A DNA stretch of 64,000 nucleotides from Nitrobacter vulgaris (GTDB lineage Bacteria; Pseudomonadota; Alphaproteobacteria; Rhizobiales; Xanthobacteraceae). The stretch covers positions 57,726 to 121,725 of the forward strand of contig NZ_MWPQ01000042.1 in assembly GCF_002028545.1 (NCBI RefSeq). Reading direction: 5' to 3'. The translations under genes were made by a program, and so were the position numbers. The notes under the pieces were generated by a model. The model had not been told where the DNA came from. It saw only the letters and a list, made by a program, of their open reading frames with translations, and ran no database searches. The first letter of the stretch is position 1, and every line of letters begins with the position of its first letter. Below, in pieces: positions 28,031-36,892 of this stretch.

Positions 28031-28504
28031 TTGACCTCCATTCGCATCTACGTTGACGCCGATGCGTGTCCGGTGAAGGACGAAATTTATCGCGTCGCGG
28101 TACGTCACAGCGTACCTGTCATCGTGGTCGCAGGTACGTATATCCGTGTGCCTGACGACCCCTTGATCGAGCGAATTGCGGCCGGGCCGGGCATGGATGC
28201 TGCCGATGACTGGATCGCAGAACGCGCCGGCAAGAATGATATCGTCATCACCGCGGATATTCCGCTGGCGAGCCGCTGCGTCAAGGCGGGCGCTAGCGTG
28301 ATCGCGCCGAACGGAAAGCCATTCACGGAGCAGTCGATTGGGATGACGCTCGCAGTCCGCAACCTGATGACCGACCTACGCGCGAGCGGCGAAGTGACGG
28401 GTGGCCCGCGCTCGTTCCAGCCACGCGACCGCTCCGCATTCCTGTCGGAGCTCGACAAAGCCATCCGCCGTATCCAGCGCACCTGCGCGACACAGCAGGG
28501 TTGA
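28031..28504 (+). CDS. YaiI/YqxD family protein (DUF188)
   Basis: The 157-residue protein matches the YaiI/YqxD family closely: it begins [20 protein letters not shown], contains [16 protein letters not shown] and [19 protein letters not shown], and ends with a short helical tail. The fold is a PIN-like nuclease domain with conserved Asp residues (DADA and TADIP), so an RNA-processing role is suspected, but no substrate is known. I place the start at the TTG at 28031, which gives the normal family length, although its ribosome-binding site is weak. It ends 4 bases before the ABC-F gene, and the two probably share a transcript. Confidence 0.87.
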   Translation: MTSIRIYVDADACPVKDEIYRVAVRHSVPVIVVAGTYIRVPDDPLIERIAAGPGMDAADDWIAERAGKNDIVITADIPLASRCVKAGASVIAPNGKPFTEQSIGMTLAVRNLMTDLRASGEVTGGPRSFQPRDRSAFLSELDKAIRRIQRTCATQQG

Positions 28505-28508
28505 GACG

Positions 28509-30323
28509 ATGGCGCCGCCGCTGATTCAGCTAAAAGATATCGCGCTGACATTTGGCGGCACACCGCTGCTGTCCGGCGTCGAACTCACGGTATCGGAATC
28601 CGAACGGCTTTGCTTGGTCGGTCGTAACGGCTCCGGCAAATCAACACTCTTGAAGATTGCGGCAGGCCTCATGGCGTCTGACGGCGGCAGCCGCTTCGTG
28701 CAGCCCGGCGCCACCGTACGTTATTTGCCGCAGGAACCGGATTTCTCCGGCTTTGAAACCACGCTCGCCTATGTCGAGGCTGGGATGGGCCCCGGCGACG
28801 ATCCCTATCAAGCGCGCTATCTGGTCGAACAGCTCGGCCTCACCGGCGCGGAGCATCCCGCGCATCTTTCCGGTGGAGAAGGCCGGCGCGCTGCGCTGGC
28901 GCGCGTGCTGGCGCCCTCGCCCGACATCCTGTTGCTTGATGAACCGACCAACCATCTCGATCTCACCACCATCGAATGGCTGGAAGGTGAACTCGGCGCG
29001 CGGCGCGGCGCGCTGGTTCTCATCAGCCATGACCGGCGCTTCCTGGCCAATCTTTCGCGCAGCACCGCATGGCTCGATCGCGGCCGGGTCCGGCAGATCG
29101 ACCGAGGCTTCGCGAATTTCGAGGAATGGCGCGACGAGGTTCTGGCCGAAGAAGAGCGCGACCAGCACAAGCTCGACCGCAAGATCGTAGCCGAGGAACA
29201 CTGGCTGCGTTATGGGGTCTCGGGCCGTCGCAAGCGCAACGTCAAGCGGCTCGCTGGTCTCCATGAACTGCGTCGGCAACGTCGCGATTATCGCGGCACA
29301 GCCGGCAGCGCGAACCTCGCCGCGGCCGAGGCCGACAAGTCCGGGAAGCTCGTCATCGAGGCAAAGGGCATCGGGAAGTCCTATGAGCGAACGATCGTCG
29401 ATCAGTTCTCAATCCGCATCCAGCGCGGCGACCGCATCGGCATTGTCGGTCCCAACGGCGCAGGCAAGACCACGCTGATCAACATGCTCACTGGAGCCGA
29501 GACGCCAGACGGCGGCACGATCCGGCTCGGCGCCAATCTCGAAATGGCGACGCTTGACCAGCACCGAGAAAGCCTCGACCCGAAATCGACGCTCATGGAG
29601 GCGCTGACCGGGGGGCGCAGCGATCACGTCATGGTTGGTGGAAAGCCGAAGCACGTCGTCAGCTACATGAAGGATTTTCTGTTCGCCCAGGAGCAGATGC
29701 GAACTCCGCTTGAGGCGTTGTCCGGCGGGGAGCGCGGACGCCTGATGCTGGCACGCGCGCTGGCAAAGCCATCCAACCTGCTGGTGCTGGACGAGCCGAC
29801 CAACGATCTCGATCTGGAAACGCTCGACGTGCTGGAGGACATGCTCGGCGACTATGAGGGCACCGTCATCCTCATCAGTCACGACCGCGACTTTCTGGAT
29901 CGCGTCGTGACCTCGGTGATCGTCCCCGAAGGCAATGGCCGCTGGGTCGAATACGCCGGCGGCTATACTGACATGCTAGCGCAGCGCGGCGCCGATCTGA
30001 AGCGCGAGGCGCCGAAATCCACTCCGGCATCTGAAACAGAGCGTTCTGCGAAGAACGCACCTGCAGCCACCGCCCCTGGCAAGCGACGGCTCAGCTTCAA
30101 CGAGAAACATGCGCTCGAGACGCTGCCGAAATCCATCGCAAAACTTCAAACCGAGATCGCAAAGCAGCAGCAACACCTTGACGATCCAGACCTCTATGCG
30201 AAGGATCGCGCAGCCTTTGACAAGGCTTCCGGCGCGCTGGCTAAGGCGCAGACAGAGTTGCAATTAGCTGAGGATCGCTGGCTCGAATTGGAAATGCTCC
30301 GCGAGGAGATCGAGGAAGCCTGA
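28509..30323 (+). CDS. uup: ABC-F family ATPase, Uup type
   Basis: The 604-residue protein has two ATP-binding cassettes and no membrane helices, the ABC-F design. Cassette one shows Walker A GRNGSGKST (about 38-46), signature LSGGEGRRAAL and Walker B LLLDEPTNHLD; cassette two shows GPNGAGKTT, LSGGERGRLML and LVLDEPTNDLD. A C-terminal helical hairpin (about 530-600) with LPKSIAKLQTEIAKQQQHLD is the Uup-type coiled coil, which binds DNA or ribosomes in E. coli Uup. ABC-F proteins act on stalled ribosomes. The ATG at 28509 is preceded by a TTGAGACG context; the longer open frame overlaps the upstream gene. Confidence 0.9.
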   Translation: MAPPLIQLKDIALTFGGTPLLSGVELTVSESERLCLVGRNGSGKSTLLKIAAGLMASDGGSRFVQPGATVRYLPQEPDFSGFETTLAYVEAGMGPGDDPYQARYLVEQLGLTGAEHPAHLSGGEGRRAALARVLAPSPDILLLDEPTNHLDLTTIEWLEGELGARRGALVLISHDRRFLANLSRSTAWLDRGRVRQIDRGFANFEEWRDEVLAEEERDQHKLDRKIVAEEHWLRYGVSGRRKRNVKRLAGLHELRRQRRDYRGTAGSANLAAAEADKSGKLVIEAKGIGKSYERTIVDQFSIRIQRGDRIGIVGPNGAGKTTLINMLTGAETPDGGTIRLGANLEMATLDQHRESLDPKSTLMEALTGGRSDHVMVGGKPKHVVSYMKDFLFAQEQMRTPLEALSGGERGRLMLARALAKPSNLLVLDEPTNDLDLETLDVLEDMLGDYEGTVILISHDRDFLDRVVTSVIVPEGNGRWVEYAGGYTDMLAQRGADLKREAPKSTPASETERSAKNAPAATAPGKRRLSFNEKHALETLPKSIAKLQTEIAKQQQHLDDPDLYAKDRAAFDKASGALAKAQTELQLAEDRWLELEMLREEIEEA

Positions 30324-30331
30324 GAGCCAGA

Positions 30332-31564
30332 CTAATGCCGCAACCACTTCAGCACACCTCGCCCGGCTGCCGCACCGGTCGCGAACGAGGCCTGGAGCAG
30401 ATAGCCGCCGGTCGGCGCTTCCCAGTCCAGCATTTCCCCGGCGGCGAACACGCCCGGCAACCTGCGGATCATGTAGTCGCCGTCAAGCTCGCTGAACACA
30501 ATTCCTCCAGCGGAGGAGATCGCGCGCGCGATCGGCGCGATGTCCGTCAGAGTGATCGGAACCGACTGGATAAACCCCGCAAGCGCTGGCGGCGGCATCG
30601 TTCCCGACTGCTGTCCAGAAGCGATCGCCGCTTCCTGCAATAGTCCGATTGCGACCGGCGCAAGGCCAGCGGCTTTGCGCAGCCAGTTAGACATGGACTG
30701 TTTTCCGCGCGGCACGTTCAACCGCACGGCGAGTCGATCCGTCGGTACATCAGGTCGGAGGTTGATGTGCAGAACGGCGTTCCCCGCAACGTTGATGTGT
30801 TCGCGCAGCATCGCCGAGAGGGCATAGATTCCTCCACCCTCGATGCCGTCACGCGTGATGAGCACCTCGCCGCGCACAGTGTGCGGACCGAACGACAGCG
30901 CAACGTTCTTCAGCGGTTGGCCTTCGAAGCGATCACGGAAGATGCCGCTCCATGCCACGGTGAACGCGCAGTTGGCCGGTCGCAGCAGTGACATGGCAAT
31001 CCCTCTGGACGCGAGCTGTTCGACCCACGCGCCATCAGAGCCAAGTCGCGGCCAACTCGCGCCGCCAAGCGCCATGATCGTCGCATCTGCTGCCACCATG
31101 CGCTCGCCATCAGGCGTCCAAAACTTAAGGCGGTCGTCGTGGTCCCAGCCCATCCAGCGATGGCGCAGCTCCAGCGTCACGCCAAGAGCATCAAGCCGCT
31201 TAAGCCATGCACGCAACAGCGGAGACGCTTTGAGCACTTTCGGAAATACACGTCCGCTTGATCCGACGAAAGTCGGTTGTCCGAGATCGTCGGCCCATTT
31301 TCGCAGCGCCTCGGGCGTGAACGCGTCGATGGCCGGTTTGAGATAGGGTACGGCCGCGCCATAGCGCGCGAGGAATTGCGGCAGCGGCTCGCTGTGCGTC
31401 AGATTGAGGCCGCCGCGCCCCGCCATCAGAAACTTGCGGCCCGCCGACGGCATGGCGTCGAACACGGTCACGCGCACGCCCCCGCGCGCGAGAACTTCCG
31501 CAGCCATCAGGCCGGCGGGACCAGCGCCAACAATCGCAGCTTGGGTTTGGAGGACGTCACGCAT
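30332..31564 (-). CDS. FAD-dependent flavoprotein of the HI0933/BaiN type (TIGR03862-like)
   Basis: The 410-residue protein starts with a Rossmann FAD-binding motif, AIVGAGPAGLMAAEVLARGG, followed by the family-specific PSAGRKFLMAGRGGLNLTHSE. The C-terminal FAD contact is PGVFAAGEMLDWEAPTGGYLLQ, with the GG-Y-L-L-Q-A pattern of the HI0933 family. The activity of these flavoproteins is unknown in most bacteria; BaiN of gut Clostridia reduces bile-acid intermediates. It converges with the Uup gene, with only 8 bases between the stops. Confidence 0.85.
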   Translation of the reverse strand: MRDVLQTQAAIVGAGPAGLMAAEVLARGGVRVTVFDAMPSAGRKFLMAGRGGLNLTHSEPLPQFLARYGAAVPYLKPAIDAFTPEALRKWADDLGQPTFVGSSGRVFPKVLKASPLLRAWLKRLDALGVTLELRHRWMGWDHDDRLKFWTPDGERMVAADATIMALGGASWPRLGSDGAWVEQLASRGIAMSLLRPANCAFTVAWSGIFRDRFEGQPLKNVALSFGPHTVRGEVLITRDGIEGGGIYALSAMLREHINVAGNAVLHINLRPDVPTDRLAVRLNVPRGKQSMSNWLRKAAGLAPVAIGLLQEAAIASGQQSGTMPPPALAGFIQSVPITLTDIAPIARAISSAGGIVFSELDGDYMIRRLPGVFAAGEMLDWEAPTGGYLLQASFATGAAAGRGVLKWLRH

Positions 31565-31594
31565 CGAAAAAAGATGTGCCCTAGTTCCGCGCCG

Positions 31595-32071
31595 TCAGGA
31601 AAAGTACAGGAGAGCAAGCCAGTCGGCGGCAAGCGCCAACCGCTTCTCGCCCTCGATCTCGACGCTGACGGCCGTGCGCGACAGCAGTTCGCCGGGCTTG
31701 CGAAGCGTCGCCTCGGTGAGCGTGAAACGGCCCCTGACGCGCGATCCGGATTTGACCGGCGATATGAACCGGAGCCGGTCAAAGCCATAGTTCACCCGCA
31801 TGGTCACACCGGCGACCGGCGGAATCACCTCATGCGACATGACGCTGAGCAGCGACATGGTCAGGAATCCATGCGCAACGGTCGTGCCGAACGCTGTTTC
31901 CTTGGCCCGCTCGGGGTCGACGTGGATAAACTGACGGTCTTCGATCACATCGGCATAGAGATCGATCCGCTTCTGGTCGATCAGGTGCCATGACGAAGCG
32001 CCGATCTCCTGACCGATCATTTGCCTGTAGGCTTCGAGCGAGACCGATGGTTGCTTCCAGACCTCGTTCAC
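31595..32071 (-). CDS. MaoC-like hot-dog dehydratase
   Basis: The 158-residue protein has a single hot-dog fold with the R-hydratase motif: FIHVDPERAKETAFGTTVAHGFLTMSLL, where Asp and His serve as the acid-base pair. Members hydrate trans-2-enoyl-CoA to (R)-3-hydroxyacyl-CoA in the cytoplasm. It lies 70 bases downstream of mmsB on the same strand, at the end of the valine-degradation genes, so it may be part of that operon, though valine breakdown itself uses the (S)-specific route. Its substrate is open. Confidence 0.85.
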   Translation of the reverse strand: MNEVWKQPSVSLEAYRQMIGQEIGASSWHLIDQKRIDLYADVIEDRQFIHVDPERAKETAFGTTVAHGFLTMSLLSVMSHEVIPPVAGVTMRVNYGFDRLRFISPVKSGSRVRGRFTLTEATLRKPGELLSRTAVSVEIEGEKRLALAADWLALLYFS

Positions 32072-32141
32072 AGCTTACGTCTCCCCCGCTTTTGACCCGA
32101 GCTCTGAGCTCTCGAAGTTTTAGAAAGTCACCCTCACATCG

Positions 32142-33041
32142 TCATCGGCCACCCATGTTTTCCGCAAGGGCGCGGATATGCCGGATGATTCCGGAGAAAT
32201 CGACCCCCCCGTTTCCGGCCGCATCGAACGCCTTGTAGATGTCCTGCGCGTGCTGTCCAAGCGGCGTCACCGCACCGGTAGATTTCGCCGCCTCCTGCGC
32301 AAGCGTCAGGTCTTTGAGCATCATCGCCGAGGCGAAGCCCGGCTTGTAGTCGTTATTCGCGGGCGAGGTCGGAACCAGCCCCGGTACCGGACAGTAGCTC
32401 GTGAGCGACCAGCACTGGCCCGACGCTGTCGAGGCGACATCGAACAGCGCTTGGCGAGACAGGCCGAGCTTTTCCGCAAGCACGAAGGCCTCGCCCACCG
32501 CGATCATTGAAACACCCAGGATCATGTTGTTGCAGATTTTGGCGGCCTGTCCCGCTCCGTCACGGCCGCAATGGATGATCTTCTTGCCCATCGCTTCAAG
32601 AAACGGCTTCGCCGCCTCGAAGGACTCAACTTCCCCGCCAGCCATGAAAGTCAGCGTCGCGTCGCGGGCGCCCGCGACGCCTCCCGAGACCGGCGCATCG
32701 ACCGAATGCAGAGAAGCCCTGGCCGCCAGCATATGGACCCGCCGGGCGCTTTCGACATCGATGGTCGAACAGTCGATCATCAGCGCGCCCCTGGTAACCA
32801 CGGGCATAACATCTGTCCAAACCGATACCACATGCCTCCCGATCGGCAGCATGGTGATGATGACGTCCGCGTTTGTCACCGCAGCCCTTGCGCTGCCTGC
32901 AATCGTCACGCCATTCGTTTTGGCCGCATCTCTCGACTCCGAAACGAGATCGAAACCGACCACCCTGTGGCCGGCCTTGACGAGATTGGCCGCCATGGGC
33001 TCACCCATGTTGCCGAGACCGATGAACGCAATGGCCGCCAT
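32142..33041 (-). CDS. mmsB: 3-Hydroxyisobutyrate dehydrogenase
   Basis: The 299-residue protein begins with the NAD-binding motif FIGLGNMGEPMAANLVKAGH and has the substrate-binding DAPVSGGVAGARDATLTFMAGG and the catalytic lysine in GAGQAAKICNNMILG, the classic beta-hydroxyacid dehydrogenase set. It oxidises 3-hydroxyisobutyrate to methylmalonate semialdehyde, the substrate of MmsA. It lies 33 bases after the hydrolase gene, following the pathway order of valine catabolism. Confidence 0.93.
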   Translation of the reverse strand: MAAIAFIGLGNMGEPMAANLVKAGHRVVGFDLVSESRDAAKTNGVTIAGSARAAVTNADVIITMLPIGRHVVSVWTDVMPVVTRGALMIDCSTIDVESARRVHMLAARASLHSVDAPVSGGVAGARDATLTFMAGGEVESFEAAKPFLEAMGKKIIHCGRDGAGQAAKICNNMILGVSMIAVGEAFVLAEKLGLSRQALFDVASTASGQCWSLTSYCPVPGLVPTSPANNDYKPGFASAMMLKDLTLAQEAAKSTGAVTPLGQHAQDIYKAFDAAGNGGVDFSGIIRHIRALAENMGGR

Positions 33042-33074
33042 GCTGCCTCCAGTCGAAGTTACTTGTTCTTATAT

Positions 33075-34145
33075 CTAATTGAACACAAGTTCGTCCGCGC
33101 CGACATTCGCAAAATACGGCGCAATCATCTCCGGCGTAACCTCTTCGATCCTCGACGGCGACCACTTTGGATTTCGATCCTTGTCGATGATCGTAGCGCG
33201 AACGCCTTCGCGAAAATCGTCGCTCGTAAAGACTGCGAGCGCGGCACGATATTCTCGTGCAAGGCATTCCTCCAGCGTGGCCGAGGCGCGCGCAAGCCGC
33301 AGCAACTTTAACGTCACCATAAGGCCGCGTGGCGATTTCTCGCTGAGAGTCTTGAGGGTGGACCGCGCGAGTTCGGACCCGTCGCGTTGCAGCGCCGCCA
33401 GGATATTGTCCATTCGACCATGGGCGAACCATGCATCGATCCGCGGGCGGATTGACGCGACAGAACTGCCAGCGTCGCCATTCGTAAAGCCGGCGATCGT
33501 TGATTTCACGCGGGCTGAATCCGCACTAGCACCGAGATCGATCAGCGCCTCGCGCAACGCAGCAAGTTTTCGCGACGGCACAACCACATCGGCGAAGTCT
33601 GCGTAGATCGCATCCGGCCCGTTCATGTTCTGGCCGGTCAACCCGAAATAGGTCCCGATTTCACCAGGCGCACGCGACAACAGCCAGGTGCCGCCGACAT
33701 CCGGAAAGAAGCCGAGACCGGTCTCCGGCATTGCGAGCCTGGTTCTCTCGGTGACGACGCGGTGCCCGCCATGCGCCGACAATCCGACGCCGCCGCCCAT
33801 CACGATGCCATCCATGAAGGCGACATAGGGCTTTGGAAGTTTCGCAATCCGGGCATTGAGTAAGTATTCCTCGCGCCAGAACTCCTTGCCGAGATTGCCC
33901 CCGACATTCGCACTCTCCCAAAGCGAGCGGATATCGCCTCCCGCGCACAAGCCGCGCTCGCCGGCACCCTCAAGAAGAACCAAACCGACGGCAGGGTCTG
34001 CCTCGAACTGGTCCAGCGCCTTATGCATCTCGCGAAACATTTCCAGGGTGACGGCATTGATTGCCTTCGGACGATTGAGGCGAACGACGCCCACGCTCCC
34101 CTCGCGCCGTACGATCAGATCCGGCTCGTCTGCAAGACCCCTCAT
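33075..34145 (-). CDS. 3-Hydroxyisobutyryl-CoA hydrolase
   Basis: This 356-residue crotonase-fold enzyme frees 3-hydroxyisobutyrate from its CoA ester. Oxyanion-hole and active-site segments are GLCAGGDIRSLWE, MDGIVMGGGVGLSAHG and LGFFPDVGGTWLLSRAPG. The length (above the roughly 260 residues of simple enoyl-CoA hydratases) and the C-terminal helical domain separate the hydrolase from hydratases. The ATG at 34145 overlaps the stop of the acyl-CoA dehydrogenase gene by four bases, so the two are translationally coupled. Confidence 0.92.
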   Translation of the reverse strand: MRGLADEPDLIVRREGSVGVVRLNRPKAINAVTLEMFREMHKALDQFEADPAVGLVLLEGAGERGLCAGGDIRSLWESANVGGNLGKEFWREEYLLNARIAKLPKPYVAFMDGIVMGGGVGLSAHGGHRVVTERTRLAMPETGLGFFPDVGGTWLLSRAPGEIGTYFGLTGQNMNGPDAIYADFADVVVPSRKLAALREALIDLGASADSARVKSTIAGFTNGDAGSSVASIRPRIDAWFAHGRMDNILAALQRDGSELARSTLKTLSEKSPRGLMVTLKLLRLARASATLEECLAREYRAALAVFTSDDFREGVRATIIDKDRNPKWSPSRIEEVTPEMIAPYFANVGADELVFN

Positions 34146-35287
34146 CGCGCACCCTCGATCAGCTTGCGTGACACGATCACGCGCATGATCTCGTTGGTGC
34201 CCTCGAGAATTTGATGGACGCGCAGATCGCGCACGATCTTCTCGATGCCGTACTCACTGAGATAGCCGTAACCGCCGTGGAGTTGCAGCGCTTGATTGGC
34301 GACATCGAATCCAACATCCGTGGTGAGCCGCTTTGCCATCGCGCACAGCATGGTGGCATCAGTATCCTCCCGATCCAGCGCGGAAGCCGCACGCCACAGA
34401 AACGTTCGTGCCGCTTCCAGCTCGGTCGCCATGTCGGCGACCTTGAATTGCAAGGCCTGGAATTCCTCGAGCCGCTTCCCGAAAGCCTGGCGCTCCTTCA
34501 TGTAAACGAGCGTCTTGTCGAGCGCCGATTGCGCGCCACCGAGCGAACACGCGGCGATGTTCAGCCGTCCGCCGTCAAGTCCTGCCATCGCGATCTTGAA
34601 CCCGACGCCCTCGTCGCCAAGACGGTTTACGACCGGCACCCGCGCGCGCTCGAAAATCACCGCCCGGGTGGGCTGCGCGTTCCATCCCATCTTGCGTTCG
34701 TTGACGCCGAACGAGACACCCGGCGTATCGCTTTCGACCACGAGCGTCGAGATACCGCCAGGCCCGTCGTCTCCGGTGCGCACCATCACGACGTAAAGGT
34801 CGCTGGCGCCGGCGCCCGATATGAACTGCTTCTGTCCGTCGACAACGTAATGATCGCCGTCACGCGTCGCGCGGGTCCGCAAGGCTGCCGCATCCGATCC
34901 CGCGGCAGGTTCAGTCAGACAATAGCTCGCCAGCAGCTCCATGGTGCAGAGTTTCGGCAACCATTTGAGCCGCTGCTCGTCCGAACCGTAGGCATCGATC
35001 ATCCACGACGCCATGTTGTGGATCGAAATGAACGACGATACGGTGGGACAACCCTGCGCTAGCGCCTCGAAGATGAGCGCAGCATCAAGCCGGCTCAAGG
35101 CTGAGCCGCCGACATCATCCCTAATATAGATGCCGCCGATACCGAGCGCCGCTGCCTCCCGCATCGTCGCGACCGGAAAGTGCTTCTCCTCATCCCATTT
35201 GAGTGCGAACGGCGCGATCTTCTCAGCGGCGAAGTCGCGCGCCATATCGCGGACAGCGATCTGATCCTCAGTCAGCGCGAACTGCAT
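34142..35287 (-). CDS. Isobutyryl-CoA / acyl-CoA dehydrogenase
   Basis: The 381-residue protein is a flavin acyl-CoA dehydrogenase. It starts MQFALTEDQIAVRDMARDFA, has the FAD-binding CLTEPAAGSDAAALRTRA, and carries the catalytic glutamate in the C-terminal QILEGTNEIMRVIVSRKL. In this operon it should oxidise isobutyryl-CoA to methacrylyl-CoA in valine breakdown. The open frame runs upstream to 35851 through the end of mmsA, but only the ATG at 35287 gives the family start. The gap to mmsA is 16 bases. No enoyl-CoA hydratase gene is seen in the operon, so that step must be encoded elsewhere. Confidence 0.92.
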   Translation of the reverse strand: MQFALTEDQIAVRDMARDFAAEKIAPFALKWDEEKHFPVATMREAAALGIGGIYIRDDVGGSALSRLDAALIFEALAQGCPTVSSFISIHNMASWMIDAYGSDEQRLKWLPKLCTMELLASYCLTEPAAGSDAAALRTRATRDGDHYVVDGQKQFISGAGASDLYVVMVRTGDDGPGGISTLVVESDTPGVSFGVNERKMGWNAQPTRAVIFERARVPVVNRLGDEGVGFKIAMAGLDGGRLNIAACSLGGAQSALDKTLVYMKERQAFGKRLEEFQALQFKVADMATELEAARTFLWRAASALDREDTDATMLCAMAKRLTTDVGFDVANQALQLHGGYGYLSEYGIEKIVRDLRVHQILEGTNEIMRVIVSRKLIEGAR

Positions 35288-35303
35288 ACGTGATCCCTGC
35301 CGG

Positions 35304-36797
35304 TCACTTGCTGTGGAACGCGAACTGCGCCCCTTCCTTGACGCCGGAGGGCCAGCGCGAGGTGACGGTCTTGGTCTTGGTGTAGAACCGAATTGAATCC
35401 GGACCGTACTGATTAAGATCGCCGAAGCCCGAGCGCTTCCAGCCACCGAACGTATAGTAGGCGACCGGCACCGGGATCGGCACGTTGATGCCCACCATTC
35501 CCACCTGGACGCGGGAAGCGAACTCGCGCGCAGCGTCGCCATCGCGCGTGAAGATCGCCACGCCGTTGCCGTATTCGTGCTGCGACGGCAGAGCCACCGC
35601 TTCGTCAAAATCATTGACGCGCACCACCGAGAGCACGGGACCAAAAATCTCTTCCTTGTAGATCCGCATGTCCCTGGTGACGTTGTCGAATAGACAAGCA
35701 CCCATGTAGAAGCCGTTCTCGTAGCCTTGCATTTTGAAGCGGCGACCATCGACCGCCAGCGTAGCGCCTTCCTTGACGCCAATCTCGACATAGTTCCTGA
35801 CACGCTCCAGCGCCGACCTGGTGACGAGCGGACCGAAATCGGCGGATGCATCGGTGGACGGTCCGATCTTCAGGTTCTCCACGCGCGGGATTAGCTTCTC
35901 CATTAGCCGGTCGCCAGTTGTTTTGCCGACCGGCACCGCGACCGATACCGCCATGCAGCGCTCACCGGCTGCGCCATAGCCCGCCCCCACCAGCGCATCC
36001 ACCGACTGATCCATATCAGCGTCAGGCATGATGATCATGTGATTCTTGGCGCCGCCAAAACATTGACACCGTTTGCCCGTCGCGGCAGCACGAGAATAAA
36101 TATAATGCGCGACCGAGGAGGAGCCGACGAAGCCGATGGCCGCGATATCGGGATCGTCAAGAATGGCGTCGACCGCCTCCTTATCCCCGTTCACGACATT
36201 AAGAATGCCGGACGGCAAACCGGCCTCGAACATAAGTTCGGCCAGCCGCATCGGCACACCTGGATCGCGCTCGGAGGGTTTCAGAATGAAGGCGTTGCCA
36301 CAGGCGATTGCCGGCGCAAACTTCCACATCGGAATCATCGCCGGGAAATTGAACGGCGTGATTCCGGCAACGACGCCGAGTGGCTGGCGCATCGAATAGC
36401 TGTCGATGCCGGGACCGGCGTTCTCGGTGAAACTGCCTTTCATCAACTCGGGAATGCCGATGGCGTATTCAACGACCTCCACGCCGCGGAAGATGTCGCC
36501 GTTGGCGTCGGGAATGGTCTTGCCATGTTCGCGGGCGAGCAGTTCCGCCATCGCATCATTGTCGCGCGCCACCAGTTCGAGAAACTTGATCAGCACGCGG
36601 ATTCGGTGCTGCGGACTGGTCGCTGCCCAAGCCGGCTGCGCAGCCTTGGCATTCTCCACGGCCTCGCGCAATTCAGCTTTCGATGCCAATGCGACCCTGG
36701 CCTGCACCTCGCCCGTCATCGGCTGATACACGTCGGCGAAACGTTTCGATGCACCCTTGATATTCTTGCCGCCGATAAAGTGCCCGATGGTACGCAT
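35304..36797 (-). CDS. mmsA: Methylmalonate-semialdehyde dehydrogenase (CoA-acylating)
   Basis: The 497-residue protein is an aldehyde dehydrogenase of the MmsA type, with PFNFPAMIPMWKFAPAIACG near residue 150 and the catalytic cysteine in AGYGAAGERCMAVSVAVPVG. It converts methylmalonate semialdehyde to propionyl-CoA with NAD+ and CoA. GGGAGGGAG directly before the ATG is a strong ribosome-binding site. It is the first gene of the valine operon, followed by the acyl-CoA dehydrogenase, hydrolase, mmsB and the MaoC gene, all in one direction with short gaps. Confidence 0.94.
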   Translation of the reverse strand: MRTIGHFIGGKNIKGASKRFADVYQPMTGEVQARVALASKAELREAVENAKAAQPAWAATSPQHRIRVLIKFLELVARDNDAMAELLAREHGKTIPDANGDIFRGVEVVEYAIGIPELMKGSFTENAGPGIDSYSMRQPLGVVAGITPFNFPAMIPMWKFAPAIACGNAFILKPSERDPGVPMRLAELMFEAGLPSGILNVVNGDKEAVDAILDDPDIAAIGFVGSSSVAHYIYSRAAATGKRCQCFGGAKNHMIIMPDADMDQSVDALVGAGYGAAGERCMAVSVAVPVGKTTGDRLMEKLIPRVENLKIGPSTDASADFGPLVTRSALERVRNYVEIGVKEGATLAVDGRRFKMQGYENGFYMGACLFDNVTRDMRIYKEEIFGPVLSVVRVNDFDEAVALPSQHEYGNGVAIFTRDGDAAREFASRVQVGMVGINVPIPVPVAYYTFGGWKRSGFGDLNQYGPDSIRFYTKTKTVTSRWPSGVKEGAQFAFHSK

Positions 36798-36892
36798 GCT
36801 CCCTCCCGGCTCGTTTGCAAGATTCCAGTCGTGACATCCTGATCCGTATATTCTTATTCGCTGCGCGTCTTGAACGATGCGCGCTTTAGAAA

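Noticed and set aside
35288..35851. Upstream extension of the acyl-CoA dehydrogenase frame
   Set aside because: It is an Arg/Ser-rich shadow of mmsA; the enzyme starts at 35287.
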